Assembly (NCBI GenBank): GCA_002722955.1
Contig: PBMZ01000050.1
Location: 1 to 50,523, forward strand
DNA: 50,523 nucleotides
Reading direction: 5' to 3'
Source: Planctomycetaceae bacterium
Lineage (GTDB): Bacteria; Planctomycetota; Planctomycetia; Planctomycetales; Planctomycetaceae
Positions 37,314 to 47,304 of the stretch are shown here, one piece after another. The notes under the pieces were generated by a model that was not told the DNA's origin, did no database searches, and worked only from the letters and a program-made list of their open reading frames with translations. A program made the translations under genes and the position numbers. Each line of letters begins with the position of its first letter. Position 1 is the stretch's first letter.

Positions 37314-38641
37314 CCCATCAACTCTGTGATTGGGGTTGGATCGCTGACCAAGTGAACCGGGCGTCCCTGCGGTGTGTAAGCCACCTTGTTCGGGTCGATA
37401 CCCAGTTTCAAGAGCACGGTTGAAACGAAGTTCTCAGGCGATTTGACGTTTTCAACCGCCGAGTAGCCAGCGCGATCTGTTGCTCCAACAATCGTACCGC
37501 CAGGAGTTCCCGCACCAGCCATCATCACGGACATTGCGTTCGACCAGTGGTCTCGACCGCCGCGTGTATTGATCTTTGGTGTGCGACCGAATTCGCCAAG
37601 CACGACGACCAGCGTGGAATCTAACATGCCACGTTCGCTTAGGTCTTCCAGCAGTGTTGCTATCGTGTTATCAACGTTTGGCAAACGACCGTTGAGGGTA
37701 GGGAAGATGGTGCGGTGATGGTCCCAGCCACCTTCGTAGAGAGTAATAAACGGCACGCCGGCTTCGACCAACCGTCGACCAAGCAATGCGCGTTGACCGA
37801 ATGAATTGCGGCCGTAACGCTCGCGAACTTCATCCGATTCGCTGTGGATATCGAAAGCTTCCTGTGCTTCTTTCGAGGTAATTAAATCGAAGCCTTGTTT
37901 GTAGTAATCATCCAACGAATTGACGGGGTCTGCGGCAACCTTTTCATTGATGCGGACCATCTTGTCGACGAGACCTCGCAAATCGCGTCGGTGGTCGAAG
38001 CGGTTATTGGTTAAGCCGTTGGGCAAGGCGACGTCACGAACACGGAAGCCGGATGAATTGGGATCATCGGGAACGACGAAGGGGGCGAACTTTGCTCCCA
38101 AGAAGTTGGGGCCGCCGGAACGAGACATTCGTGGGATGGAGAAATAGTTGGGCAATCCGCTGTTCTCGCCGCGTTCGCTGGCAACCATTGATCCGACGCT
38201 AGGATGAAAGCTGACGAACGCACCACAACCGACCGGGATTCGTGGCGGAGCACCGGTCATCATGTAGTGGTTGCCGGCACCATGATTGCCTTGGTTGTGT
38301 CGAATCGAACGGATGACGGCGAATTGATCGGCCATAGCCGCCGTCCGCTTCATGTGCTTTGAAAACTGAACGCCGGGCAACTTGGTCGAGATCGCTTCAA
38401 ACTCGCCGCGAATTTCGGCCGGAGCGTCGGGTTTGGGATCGAATGTCTCGTAGTGAGTTGGACCGCCATCGAGCCAGACAAGAAGGCAGCTCTTAGCTTT
38501 GGCACCCGGCGAATTGATGGCTTCTGCTGCGAGACCTTGCATTCGCAAAGTGTCAACCAGCCCGCCGCCCATAATCGTGCCCAGGCCAAGTTTAATGCAA
38601 TCGCGGCGAGTGAAACCTTCGCAGTTCTTGTGAATGCTCAT
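37310..38641 (-). CDS. DUF1501 family exported protein
   Basis: A 443-residue DUF1501 protein with a Tat-like leader (TRRDCIKLGLGTIMGGG). Hallmarks: VWLDGGPTHYETFDPKP (near residue 54), GNHGAGNHYMMTGAPP, YEGGWDHH and LGEFGRTPKIN. GAGG lies 7 nt before the ATG. The first base of its stop overlaps the end of the convergent SpoIIE gene (4-bp overlap). The substrate is unknown. Confidence 0.92.
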   Translation of the reverse strand: MSIHKNCEGFTRRDCIKLGLGTIMGGGLVDTLRMQGLAAEAINSPGAKAKSCLLVWLDGGPTHYETFDPKPDAPAEIRGEFEAISTKLPGVQFSKHMKRTAAMADQFAVIRSIRHNQGNHGAGNHYMMTGAPPRIPVGCGAFVSFHPSVGSMVASERGENSGLPNYFSIPRMSRSGGPNFLGAKFAPFVVPDDPNSSGFRVRDVALPNGLTNNRFDHRRDLRGLVDKMVRINEKVAADPVNSLDDYYKQGFDLITSKEAQEAFDIHSESDEVRERYGRNSFGQRALLGRRLVEAGVPFITLYEGGWDHHRTIFPTLNGRLPNVDNTIATLLEDLSERGMLDSTLVVVLGEFGRTPKINTRGGRDHWSNAMSVMMAGAGTPGGTIVGATDRAGYSAVENVKSPENFVSTVLLKLGIDPNKVAYTPQGRPVHLVSDPTPITELMG

Positions 38642-38765
38642 TCGGGTGCCTCAGAACGAATCTATTTGTGTAATCGTGTAAATATCGTAATCGATTGATG
38701 TGTTCGACGCCACTCGTTTTGGTATCGGCGGAATCGGAAGGGAATGTTGAAACCGGAAATGGGAA

Positions 38766-38826
38766 AGTGGCGTCAGCTTCCAGCTTGCGGACCTGACAGC
38801 ATCGCAAGTTGGAAGCTTACGCCACT
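38766..38826. repeat. Palindromic element, family A copy 2
   Basis: Arms at 38766-38789 and 38803-38826 match in 22 of 24 positions (left arm AGTGGCGTCAGCTTCCAGC). The arms are nearly identical to those at 20978-21036. Here the element lies between two divergent genes, so it cannot be only a terminator. Confidence 0.85.
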
Positions 38827-38907
38827 AGCGCGTTGACGGTGGCTCGCAAGGCACCCTAAGATGTGGCTCACAACATGACTCGCTAAAAGATCGATTCGAG
38901 GCTTCCC

Positions 38908-40446
38908 ATGACACGTTTATATCCCGTTTTTTGCTGTTTTCTTGTCCTCACGTTGGTCATTTCGTCGACTCGGGCCGAGGACGTCGCGAAGCCGAATATT
39001 GTCGTCTTTTTGGTTGATGACATGGGGGTGATGGACACGTCCGTGCCGTTCTTGACTGACGAAAACGGCAAGCCGAAGCGGTATCCATTGAACGACTATT
39101 ATCGAACGCCCGCGATGGAGCGATTGGCGGCTCGAGGAATCCGCTTCAACAACTTTTATGCCATGAGTGTTTGCTCGCCCACGCGGATTTCGATCATGAC
39201 TGGTCAAAATGCGGCGCGGCATCATGCGACGAATTGGATCAATCCTCGCAACAACAATCGAGGTTCGCTTGGCCCGCCGAATTGGAATTGGAAGGGGCTT
39301 AAGAAAGGCGACGTGACGTTGCCCGGAATTTTGCGCGAGGCCGGCTATCGAACGATTCACGTTGGCAAAGGTCACTTTGGTCCGAATGGTGCCGAGGGCA
39401 GTGAGCCGTTGAACTTGGGCTTCGATCGGAATGTTGGCGGCGCGTCATTCGGTGCGCCGGGCAGTTATTACGCGGAGAAGGAGTTTGGGCTTGGCACTCG
39501 TCGAGCTCATCACGCAGTGCCGCATCTTGAGAAGTATCATGGCAGCGACACGTTCTTGACCGAGGCGCTGACGATTGAAGCCAAGGTCCGCGTTGATCAA
39601 GCAATCGACGAGGGGAAACCGTTTTACCTCTACATGTCACACTATGCCGTTCACGCTCCGTTCGAATCCGATCCACGGTTTGCGAAGAACTACGCGGATT
39701 CGGGGAAGCCAAAGAACGCGCAAGCCTTCGCGACATTGATCGAGGGCATGGACAAATCGCTTGGCGACATTCTTGATCATTTGGACGAACGCAACGTCGC
39801 AAAGAACACGCTGGTCATTTTCTTAGGCGACAACGGCTCAGATGCTCCGTTGGGGCATCAGCATGAAGTCGCTTGTGCGGCACCGTTGCGAGGCAAGAAG
39901 GGAGCCCACTACGAAGGTGGAATGCGAGTGCCTTTCATTGCTGCTTGGGCCGCCGATGATAGCTCGAATCCGTATCAGCAAAGGCTCAAGATTCCGGCCG
40001 GCGCGTTGCAAAGTCAAGTTGCTGCCGTGCAAGACATCTTTCCGACGATCTTAGCTTTGCACCGAATGACGCCGCCTGAGGGACACATTGTTGATGGTCA
40101 AAGATTGCAGTCGTTGGTCACGGGCGAGTCCGATAAGTCGCGGCACCAAAAGTTCTTGATGCATTATCCTCACGGGCCGCACCGCAGCAATTACTTCACC
40201 GTGTTGAGAGACGACGATTGGAAGGTCATCTATCACTACCATCCGTCGAAGCAATCGGATAACTCGCACTATCAACTGTTCAACTTGGCCAAGGATCCCT
40301 TTGAGTCCACCGACTTGTCGAAGTCGCATCCCAAAGAACTCAAGCACATGATGCAACAGCTGGTTAAATTGACGGAAGCGCATGACACGCTTTATCCGCT
40401 TGATAAGCAAGATGGCGGGAAGCCGATGAAGCCGGAGTTACCTTAG
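38908..40446 (+). CDS. Exported type I sulfatase
   Basis: A 512-residue sulfatase with a signal peptide (cleavage near STRAED). The formylglycine motif is C89-S-P-T-R93 in SVCSPTRISIMTGQ. Calcium ligands include VDD (D37, D38) and DNGSD. It should hydrolyse sulfate esters, probably of sulfated polysaccharides, in the periplasm after formylglycine formation; no formylglycine-generating enzyme is in the window. GAGG lies 6 nt before the ATG. Confidence 0.95.
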   Translation: MTRLYPVFCCFLVLTLVISSTRAEDVAKPNIVVFLVDDMGVMDTSVPFLTDENGKPKRYPLNDYYRTPAMERLAARGIRFNNFYAMSVCSPTRISIMTGQNAARHHATNWINPRNNNRGSLGPPNWNWKGLKKGDVTLPGILREAGYRTIHVGKGHFGPNGAEGSEPLNLGFDRNVGGASFGAPGSYYAEKEFGLGTRRAHHAVPHLEKYHGSDTFLTEALTIEAKVRVDQAIDEGKPFYLYMSHYAVHAPFESDPRFAKNYADSGKPKNAQAFATLIEGMDKSLGDILDHLDERNVAKNTLVIFLGDNGSDAPLGHQHEVACAAPLRGKKGAHYEGGMRVPFIAAWAADDSSNPYQQRLKIPAGALQSQVAAVQDIFPTILALHRMTPPEGHIVDGQRLQSLVTGESDKSRHQKFLMHYPHGPHRSNYFTVLRDDDWKVIYHYHPSKQSDNSHYQLFNLAKDPFESTDLSKSHPKELKHMMQQLVKLTEAHDTLYPLDKQDGGKPMKPELP

Positions 40447-40506
40447 CTTCAGGGAATAGCGATTGATGAATGGTGATTTTTGATTTTGGAAGTGAAGCGA
40501 AGTCGG

Positions 40507-40566
40507 AATGACCAATGACCAATGGAAGATGAGCCATCGGATGTCTTCAATTGGTCATTGGTCATT
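40507..40566. repeat. Perfect 17-bp inverted repeat between convergent genes
   Basis: The left arm AATGACCAATGACCAAT (40507-40523) is the exact reverse complement of 40550-40566, with a 26-nt loop. Each arm itself contains a tandem ATGACCA unit. It lies between the convergent sulfatase and mutM genes and may end both transcripts. Confidence 0.85.
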
Positions 40567-40600
40567 TAATTAAAAGCAATTGCTATTCAAGCATTGCAAC

Positions 40601-41443
40601 TCACCGGCGTTGGCAGATCGGGCAAAAGAATGTCGATCGTTGCCCTTGAACGATTCGCTTGATCGGTACATCGCCGCATCGATCGCAGGGTTGCTCTTCG
40701 CGATCATAAACCAAGTGCGCGTTTTGGTAGCCGCCTTCTTTGTTCAACGAATTGCGATATGTGCCATCGCTGAGCGTCGAGCCCTCATAGCGAATTGCTT
40801 CGGACAGGACGGCGACGGTGTGCTCGGCGATTAGGCCGCATTGCTTTTTTGTGACGCGCGAGCATTTCTTTTGCGGGTGAATTCCGACTCGGTGCAGAAT
40901 CTCGCTGGCATACAAGTTCCCGATTCCGGCGATCATCTTTTGATCGAGCATCGCGACTTTGATCTCTCGCTGAGTTTTTTTGAGCATCGCGTGCCAGCCA
41001 GCCCCGTCGACTTCCAATGCGTCGGGGCCGAGGAACTTGGGGCCGAGGCGATGTGACAACTCGTCGGGAGTGAACAGCGACAACGTTCCGAGTCCGCGGC
41101 GATCCCAGAACCAGAGCGACTTGTAGTTGCACGGCGATTGGAAGTCCCATTGAATTCGCAAGTGGCCGGGGTCGGGCGGATCGCTCAATAACATCAGACC
41201 CGTCATTCTTGGCTCGATTACGAAGCAGTCGCCCGAATCCAGTTCCAGCACGACCCGTTTTGCTCGGCGGCGGACTTCGATGATTGTGCGGCCGCGTGCT
41301 CGGCGAGTGATCGATGACCAGCTGGGAGTGATTGTGATGGGTTTGCAAGAGCAACGGCATTTACTGATCCGCTCGATCGTGCGGCCTTCCACGTGCGGCC
41401 GAATTCCTCGGATCATCGTTTCAACTTCGGGTAGTTCAGGCAT
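40601..41443 (-). CDS. mutM: Formamidopyrimidine-DNA glycosylase
   Basis: A 280-residue Fpg/MutM that removes 8-oxoguanine and cuts the abasic site. It begins MPELPEVETMIRGIRPHVEG with the catalytic Pro2 and Glu3. RRAKRVVLEL supplies the conserved Lys, KMIAGIGNLYASEILHRVGI is the helix-two-turn-helix region, and a C-terminal zinc finger is formed by CDRC and CPIC. The start at 41443 is fixed by the obligatory MPE N-terminus; upstream in-frame sequence is not part of it. Confidence 0.97.
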   Translation of the reverse strand: MPELPEVETMIRGIRPHVEGRTIERISKCRCSCKPITITPSWSSITRRARGRTIIEVRRRAKRVVLELDSGDCFVIEPRMTGLMLLSDPPDPGHLRIQWDFQSPCNYKSLWFWDRRGLGTLSLFTPDELSHRLGPKFLGPDALEVDGAGWHAMLKKTQREIKVAMLDQKMIAGIGNLYASEILHRVGIHPQKKCSRVTKKQCGLIAEHTVAVLSEAIRYEGSTLSDGTYRNSLNKEGGYQNAHLVYDREEQPCDRCGDVPIKRIVQGQRSTFFCPICQRR

Positions 41444-41611
41444 GGTTAGAGGGTAGGTCCTAGGAGTTGGGCGGAGGTCTGTTTGGTCTTTACCGATTGC
41501 GCCAGTTGCGGAAAAGCAACAGCTGACGAAATATAGGAAATTTGTTGACGGACTTTCGATGGTAGACGATGCTACTGAAAGAGGTACTGGCGGAAGAGAT
41601 CCAGTGGCTCG

Positions 41612-41654
41612 TTTCCAATTTGAGATCCACAATCTGAGATTCGCAAATTGGAAA
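41612..41654. repeat. Inverted repeat upstream of the DUF1598 gene
   Basis: TTTCCAATTTG (41612-41622) and its exact complement at 41644-41654. It lies in the 336-bp gap between the divergent mutM and DUF1598 genes, in which no coding frame is apparent. Confidence 0.65.
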
Positions 41655-41779
41655 TCGAAAACCTGACTCTTAAGTTGTTTACCCCTTAGACCTCACAATC
41701 CATTACTATCTAGCAAGAGCTGGGCCAACGAGTCAGTACTGCTGACGCCCTTAGAATCACTCCAAAGGAGATGGCCGTC

Positions 41780-43717
41780 ATGAAACGCGGAACTTGCCAA
41801 TCCCTCACAACGCATTCCCGCCGAGGTGGGACGACCTTGCAGATCATGGTCACGCTAGGTTGCTTTGCAGTCGTCGCAGCATCCTACTTTGCGTGGTCCA
41901 CGTCCAGTGCTGAGCAATCTGTCGCCGGTACTGCACCGAAGGCAACTCCGGCGGTTGCAGCGACTCCGGAAACTCAGTCTGAAGTCATCATCCAAAAGGT
42001 AGAGGACGAAGTCGACGTTGCCTTGCCCACGAATGATGAGCAAGACGTCGTTGCTGCCGCCCCGAAGGAAGCAGTGGTTGTCGAATCCGTCTCCTTGGAA
42101 GACCAACTGCAAGCTCACTTGGAATTCGGCGAGTTCGTCTCGGCCGAGAAGTTGGCGCGATCGGTCAAAGTTCCCGAACAACGAGCCACCTTGTTGCGTC
42201 AAGTTGCCTTGGCCCAAATCGCCGCTGGTGATTTCGATGCCGCCAAAGCGACGGTTGGACGAATGCCGGTTGGACAAATCCGTGACGGTGCACAACGCGA
42301 CCGCATGAACCAACAAGCACTGGCTGGTGGAGCCCAAGCTGACTTCCAGCCGCTGATTGATTTGATCATTCAAGAAACCTCGGGACCTTGGGTCGATGAC
42401 GAAGGTACTGGCGGTACGGTTTCTCAGTTTAACCAAGGTGTCTATGTCGATCCGAAGGGGCTGCTTTCGCGTCTTTCGAAGGCTGATCATTCAGGACAAC
42501 TTCAAGCCTTGGGTATTGAAGCTCGCCAAGCTGACCTCAACACCGACTTGGCCAAAGCCAGCAAAATGCGAATGGTCTCGCTGACTCGGTTAGAACGCGA
42601 AGTGGCTCGATGCATCGAAGACGGACGTTCGATCGCCAAGACCATGAAGTTGATGGCTGGTATTCATCAAATCCAATACGTATTCGTTTTCCCTGAAGAG
42701 AACGAGATCGTCATCGCTGGTCCGGCTGAAGGTTGGAAATACAACGAAACCGGCCAACCCATCGGTGCCGAAAGCGGTCGCCCAGTCTTGCAATTGGACG
42801 ACATGGTGACATTGCTGCGAACTTACTCGGAAGACGGCATGCAAATCTTCGGGTGTTCAATCAATCCTCGACAAGAAGGTCTTGCGAAGCTAAAGGCATT
42901 CGTTGAAGCTTCTCGCAGCCCGCTGAGCCCGCGTCGAGTTGGTCGTTGGGTTGATCAACTGCAATCTCAATTGGGCCTACAGGATATCGAGATTTATGGT
43001 GTTCCCGCCGAATCCCGAGTCGCTCGCGTCATCGTTGAAGCTGACTACCGAATGAAGCTGATCGGTATCGACCGCATGGAAGGTGCCGAGATTCCCAGCA
43101 TCTTCGATCTGTTCACCAAAGAAGAGCAAACCAGTGGCAAGCTGGATGCACTTCGATGGTGGCTGACCATGAAGTACGCCGGACTGGCTCACACGCTGGA
43201 TCGCAACGCGTTTGAATTGCAAGGTTCCTCGGTGCTGTGCCAGTCCGAGAATCAATTCATCACCGCACAAGGTAAGCAAATCCAAACCGGCAAAGCCGAC
43301 GCCACGAACGCTCGCTTCGCAGCCGCGTTCACCGAGCACTACGCAAAGCTGGCTCAACGCGATTTGGTTTTTGCTGACATGCAAAACATTTTCGACGCTG
43401 GCTTGGTTGCCGCGATCTTGCAACACGAAAAGACCACCGACCGACTGGGTTGGGATTTGGGTGTCTTCGCCTCGACGGGCGAGTACCAACCGGCTCGATA
43501 CAACACGCCGAAGACTGTTGATTCCGTAGTGAATCATCGAGTCTACCGTGGTCGAGACATCGTCGTGCAAGTTGCCGGTGGTGTCCGAGCTGACTTGGCT
43601 TCAGTGGTCAAAAGTGGCAAGCTGCAAGAATCGAAGCGGCTCGAATTCGTCGACGACCGTGGCCGAGCCCGACAGCTCCCAGAAGGCCGCTGGTGGTGGG
43701 ACGTCGCTGAAAAGTAA
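41780..43717 (+). CDS. DUF1598 family protein
   Basis: A 645-residue planctomycete-type DUF1598 protein. An N-terminal hydrophobic segment (TTLQIMVTLGCFAVVAASYF) anchors or exports it. An Ala/Val-rich linker follows, then a helical, TPR-like stretch near 100-180 (EFVSAEKLARSVKVPEQRAT). The DUF1598 region from about 250 to the end includes GIHQIQYVFVFPEENEIVIA and RRVGRWVDQLQSQLG. The function is unknown. The ATG at 41780 is chosen over 41771 because AGGAG ends at 41770, which leaves the usual 9-nt spacing. A strong terminator follows. Confidence 0.88.
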   Translation: MKRGTCQSLTTHSRRGGTTLQIMVTLGCFAVVAASYFAWSTSSAEQSVAGTAPKATPAVAATPETQSEVIIQKVEDEVDVALPTNDEQDVVAAAPKEAVVVESVSLEDQLQAHLEFGEFVSAEKLARSVKVPEQRATLLRQVALAQIAAGDFDAAKATVGRMPVGQIRDGAQRDRMNQQALAGGAQADFQPLIDLIIQETSGPWVDDEGTGGTVSQFNQGVYVDPKGLLSRLSKADHSGQLQALGIEARQADLNTDLAKASKMRMVSLTRLEREVARCIEDGRSIAKTMKLMAGIHQIQYVFVFPEENEIVIAGPAEGWKYNETGQPIGAESGRPVLQLDDMVTLLRTYSEDGMQIFGCSINPRQEGLAKLKAFVEASRSPLSPRRVGRWVDQLQSQLGLQDIEIYGVPAESRVARVIVEADYRMKLIGIDRMEGAEIPSIFDLFTKEEQTSGKLDALRWWLTMKYAGLAHTLDRNAFELQGSSVLCQSENQFITAQGKQIQTGKADATNARFAAAFTEHYAKLAQRDLVFADMQNIFDAGLVAAILQHEKTTDRLGWDLGVFASTGEYQPARYNTPKTVDSVVNHRVYRGRDIVVQVAGGVRADLASVVKSGKLQESKRLEFVDDRGRARQLPEGRWWWDVAEK

Positions 43718-43745
43718 GCGGCTCGCTAACACGATCCAAAATCGG

Positions 43746-43781
43746 AAAGCCCGACATCTTTCAAAGGTGTCGGGCTTTTTT
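43746..43781 (+). terminator. Intrinsic terminator of the DUF1598 gene
   Basis: A 15-bp stem (43746-43760 with 43764-43778, one G-T pair) with a 3-nt loop, followed by T residues. It lies about 30 bp after the stop codon. Confidence 0.93.
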
Positions 43782-43952
43782 GTGCGCCATCGTCTTCAGA
43801 GACGACCACGAATTATTGCTCTGATTTTCGGCCTGGAAATCTGTGGAGAGCCTTTTTTTGTTCGTGATTGAATGAGTAACATCGTTGAGAGTCTCTTGGT
43901 TGTGATTCGCGGTTGGATTCCGCAGCCTTGCCAATCAAGATGTTGCTGAATT

Positions 43953-44004
43953 GTTTAAGCCGTAGGCGAGGAACGAAGACCTCGCCTACGGCTACGGCTT
44001 AAAC
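43953..44004. repeat. Palindrome upstream of the second sulfatase
   Basis: GTTTAAGCCGTAGGCGAGG (43953-43971) pairs with 43979-44004, whose arm carries an extra 6-bp CCGTAG duplication that would bulge out. It lies 28 bp before the sulfatase start, so it could fold in its mRNA leader. Confidence 0.8.
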
Positions 44005-44031
44005 GATGGTTGATGACAATTGGATTGAAAC

Positions 44032-45606
44032 ATGAGATTTCTCGTTACGTTGTTACTGGCCACTTTTGCGCTGCCGAGCTTCGCTGCTGCTGAACGCCCC
44101 AACATCATCATCATTTATGTTGACGACCTTGGTTGGGCGGATACCTCGGTGCAGATGATGGATGGTGATCCCGAATCGGCGAGTGATTTTCACCAGACAC
44201 CTCACCTCGAAGAGTTGGCTCGTCGAGGGACGAAGTTCTCTTGTGCCTATGCACCGGCTCCTACTTGTACGCCGTCTCGGAAGAGTATCCAGTTCGGAAA
44301 GACACCAGGACGACTTCAATACACTTTCGTGCATGATGTCTTGGCATTGCAGAGAAAGCTGAAATGGCAAGATGAAACTTCACTGGCCGATATCGTGAAG
44401 GCTGCAAACGCCAACTACATCACTGCTCACTTCGGCAAAGGAATGGGTGGAGAGCAGATGAAGACGATCGGCTACGATGTCACCGATGAAATCGATGGCC
44501 ATGCCGATAACGGGAATTTCCACGGTGAGTTTGTCAGCTTAAAGAACCGAGTTCCCTTACCGCCCGATAACCCCAAACGCATGGCGTCGCTGCAGAAGAG
44601 TTCTGTGGACTTCATCAACAAGTACAGCGGTAAGCGCCCCTTCTTCATGATGGTCTCGCACTACGCCGTCCACGTGCCGCACGCTGCTCGCGCGGACTTA
44701 ATCGAGAAATATCGAAAGCTGCCACGCGGTAAGTACTTGAGGGATGAGGACTACTTGCCAGTGGATCAGATCTCGAAGAGCATGAAGATCAGTCACTGGC
44801 GTTTGCAATACGCCGCCATGCTCGACGAGGTAGACCAAGGACTCGGTGCGATGGTTGATGTGGTCAAGAAGTCAGGTCAACTCGACAACACGTTGATCAT
44901 TTTTACTTCGGATAACGGAGGCGGACTTGCGCCGAATGGAACTCTGCGTGGTGGCAAAGCCAATCTCTACGAAGGCGGGCTGCGCGTTCCATTTGTTGTT
45001 GCTGGGCCTGGTGTTCAGGCAGAGACTCAGTGTGACGTCCCGATCGCACAATGGGATTTGTTGCCGACATTGTACGACTATGCAGGTAGTGATGGTCCCT
45101 TGCCGGAGAAACTTGATGGCGGCAGTTTGAGGGAAGTTTTCGAGAACGGCAACAAGGGGCACGTCACTCGACCTGTTGACGGGTTTGTCTTTCACTACCC
45201 CTGTTACTTTGCACCACCACTAAGCGTTATTCGGCTTGGCGAATACAAACTGATGGAGCATCTTTTGACGGGCGAACAAAAGCTCTTCAATGTTGCCAGC
45301 GATTACCGCGAGAAAACGAATCTCATCAAGGAATTGCCCGAGAAGGCTCGCGAGTTGAAAACCGTCATGTCCAAATATTTGAAGTCGATCAATGCTGAGA
45401 ATATCCAGGACGTCTACAAGGCTCGGCTTGCCGAACTCGACAGTTTTGAAGCCGGTGCTCGCACGGTTCACGCCAGATCAATTCAGCAAGCCAAAGGCGA
45501 CAAGGAACTTGTCAACAAGGCCAACGAACGGCTGGCAAAAGATCTCGAACGATTTGATAAGAATCGCATCCAGTGCCGTGAGAACATGCGCGGGACAAAG
45601 TTTTGA
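44032..45606 (+). CDS. Exported type I sulfatase
   Basis: A 524-residue sulfatase with a signal peptide (MRFLVTLLLATFALPSFAAA). The formylglycine motif is C79-T-P-S-R83 in PTCTPSRKSIQFGK. Other active-site phrases are YVDDLGW (D31, D32), FTSDNGGGL and HYAVHVPH. The C-terminal 80 residues form a charged helical tail not essential for the fold. Sulfate-ester hydrolysis in the periplasm is expected. It differs clearly from the sulfatase at 38908, so the two probably act on different substrates. Confidence 0.95.
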   Translation: MRFLVTLLLATFALPSFAAAERPNIIIIYVDDLGWADTSVQMMDGDPESASDFHQTPHLEELARRGTKFSCAYAPAPTCTPSRKSIQFGKTPGRLQYTFVHDVLALQRKLKWQDETSLADIVKAANANYITAHFGKGMGGEQMKTIGYDVTDEIDGHADNGNFHGEFVSLKNRVPLPPDNPKRMASLQKSSVDFINKYSGKRPFFMMVSHYAVHVPHAARADLIEKYRKLPRGKYLRDEDYLPVDQISKSMKISHWRLQYAAMLDEVDQGLGAMVDVVKKSGQLDNTLIIFTSDNGGGLAPNGTLRGGKANLYEGGLRVPFVVAGPGVQAETQCDVPIAQWDLLPTLYDYAGSDGPLPEKLDGGSLREVFENGNKGHVTRPVDGFVFHYPCYFAPPLSVIRLGEYKLMEHLLTGEQKLFNVASDYREKTNLIKELPEKARELKTVMSKYLKSINAENIQDVYKARLAELDSFEAGARTVHARSIQQAKGDKELVNKANERLAKDLERFDKNRIQCRENMRGTKF

Positions 45607-45885
45607 GGACGACCGGTGCGATGAAAGCGTTGGTTGTTGGGTCAACACATGGCACTCAAAAAAGTCCGGCCTTGCTTTGAGAAAATCGGGAAAGAATGCC
45701 ACGATAATACGCTCGGGATTCGTTCTGAGTCTCGGTGGTTAAGAAAAGACAATTAGCCCGCATTGAGCACGAACAGTTGGAGTCCAGCCTTTAGGCGTAT
45801 AAATGAGCCGAGTCGTTCCATTGGCGGCTAAAGCCTGCATTCCAACTGTCCGCACGCAATGACAGAGCAACAAAAGGGCAACACA

Positions 45886-46920
45886 ATGAATGTACGAATC
45901 GCCTTGGTGGCAGCAGCAGGATTCCTTTCCATCATGTACTCGCAGGCAAATGCCGTCGACCGCGTTGTTTATGAAGGTGAGGCTGGGCCAGGGAAAGGCA
46001 AGCACATTCTTTTCATCGCCTCAGATCACGAATACCGTGGCGAAGAAACTTGCCCCGCGATCGCTCGGATTATGGCGAAACGTTACGGCTTCAAGTGCAC
46101 GGTTCTGTTCGGTCAGACGGTTGAGGGGCTGATCAAGCCTGGCTCGAGTCATATTCCGGGCATCGAAGCCATTGACGATGCGGACATGTTGTTTTTGTTT
46201 CTTCGCTTCGTGCGTCCCAATGATGAATGGATGGCAAAGTTCGAGTCATATCTAAAACGTGGCGGTCCAGTGCTTGGGCTGAGAACCACAACGCATGCAT
46301 TCAACGGACTGAAGGGTACGTACGCCTATCACAACTACAACAACAAGGGCGAGGACTTCGCTGGAGGCTTCGGCCGTCAGGTCTTGGGCGAAACCTGGAA
46401 TCCTCGTCTCGGTGCAGGTCACTACGGACGCAATCACAAGTTCGCGACTGCCATGCACGTTGTGTCCGATCAGAACGAACATCCGATCATGCGTGGCGTC
46501 AAAGACATGCACGCGATGGCGGGAGCCTACTCGGCCCGCCCGATGCCGAACTCCACCATTCTGGCAACGAATCGAGTGCTCGAGTCGATGGAAGTCGGCG
46601 CCAAGCCGATTCCGGACAAAGCGCCGCAGCCGGCCGCTTGGGTGCGTAACTACAAATTCCAAGGCGGCAAAGAAGGTCGCGCATTTTGCAGCACACAAGG
46701 CGCCTCTGAAGATATCGTCAGCGAAGGCGTTCGACGAATGATCGTCAACGCGACTCTTTGGTGCATGAAGATGGAAGATCACATCAAGGCTGACGCGGAT
46801 GTCTCGTTCGTCGGACCTTACAACCCGACGACCTTCAGCTTCAAGCCGTCGATCAAAGACGCTAAGCCGGCAGACATCGTCGGTTTCGATTCTCCGATCC
46901 TGAAGCCGTCGAAGAGATAG
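45886..46920 (+). CDS. Exported ThuA-like domain protein
   Basis: About 344 residues from the ATG at 45886 (AAGGG about 8 nt upstream); an in-frame ATG at 45859 is possible. A signal peptide (LVAAAGFLSIMYSQANA) is followed by a ThuA/trehalose-utilisation-like class-I-glutamine-amidotransferase fold: ILFIASDHEYRGEETCPA, LLFLFLRFVRPNDEW-like strand-turn, GGPVLGLRTTTHAF and HPIMRGVKDM. ThuA-like proteins act in sugar metabolism, and this exported form is common in planctomycetes next to sulfatases; the reaction is unknown. Confidence 0.85.
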   Translation: MNVRIALVAAAGFLSIMYSQANAVDRVVYEGEAGPGKGKHILFIASDHEYRGEETCPAIARIMAKRYGFKCTVLFGQTVEGLIKPGSSHIPGIEAIDDADMLFLFLRFVRPNDEWMAKFESYLKRGGPVLGLRTTTHAFNGLKGTYAYHNYNNKGEDFAGGFGRQVLGETWNPRLGAGHYGRNHKFATAMHVVSDQNEHPIMRGVKDMHAMAGAYSARPMPNSTILATNRVLESMEVGAKPIPDKAPQPAAWVRNYKFQGGKEGRAFCSTQGASEDIVSEGVRRMIVNATLWCMKMEDHIKADADVSFVGPYNPTTFSFKPSIKDAKPADIVGFDSPILKPSKR

Positions 46921-47304
46921 CCCTTTTGGCTTGAGCGATAAACGACGGGGCGAGAGACTAATCTCTCGTCCCGGCAAGCGCGAGATGCCCGAAAATCGGC
47001 CCGTTTTGCCGATTCCCGAAAATCTCAATTTCAGGCACTTGACCTAAGTGAAGCCTTGCGTAGTCAATTGGCGTCCATTATCATTATTACATCAACGGTT
47101 CTTCATGTTAGGTAAGCTGTATCGCCGATATTGAAGAATCATTATCGCAAGGGCAGTGATGATGGTGTTCGTTAGAGGACACAATTGTTTGCGAGAAACC
47201 CCGCCATAAACCCACCCGTATACTGCCATCGTCACTCGGACCCTTCCGAGTACTGCAGACCCAATACACTATCCCTATGAAGGATTTTCCCAAGGAGAAT
47301 TGGA
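46921..47304. other. Intergenic region with two hairpins
   Basis: An 11-bp hairpin at 46947-46972 (GGGGCGAGAGA, loop CTAA, one G-T pair) follows the ThuA-like gene and may end its transcript, although no T run follows. A 7-bp hairpin at 47234-47251 (ACTCGGA, loop CCCT) lies in the probable leader of the next gene. No coding frame is supported. Confidence 0.5.
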
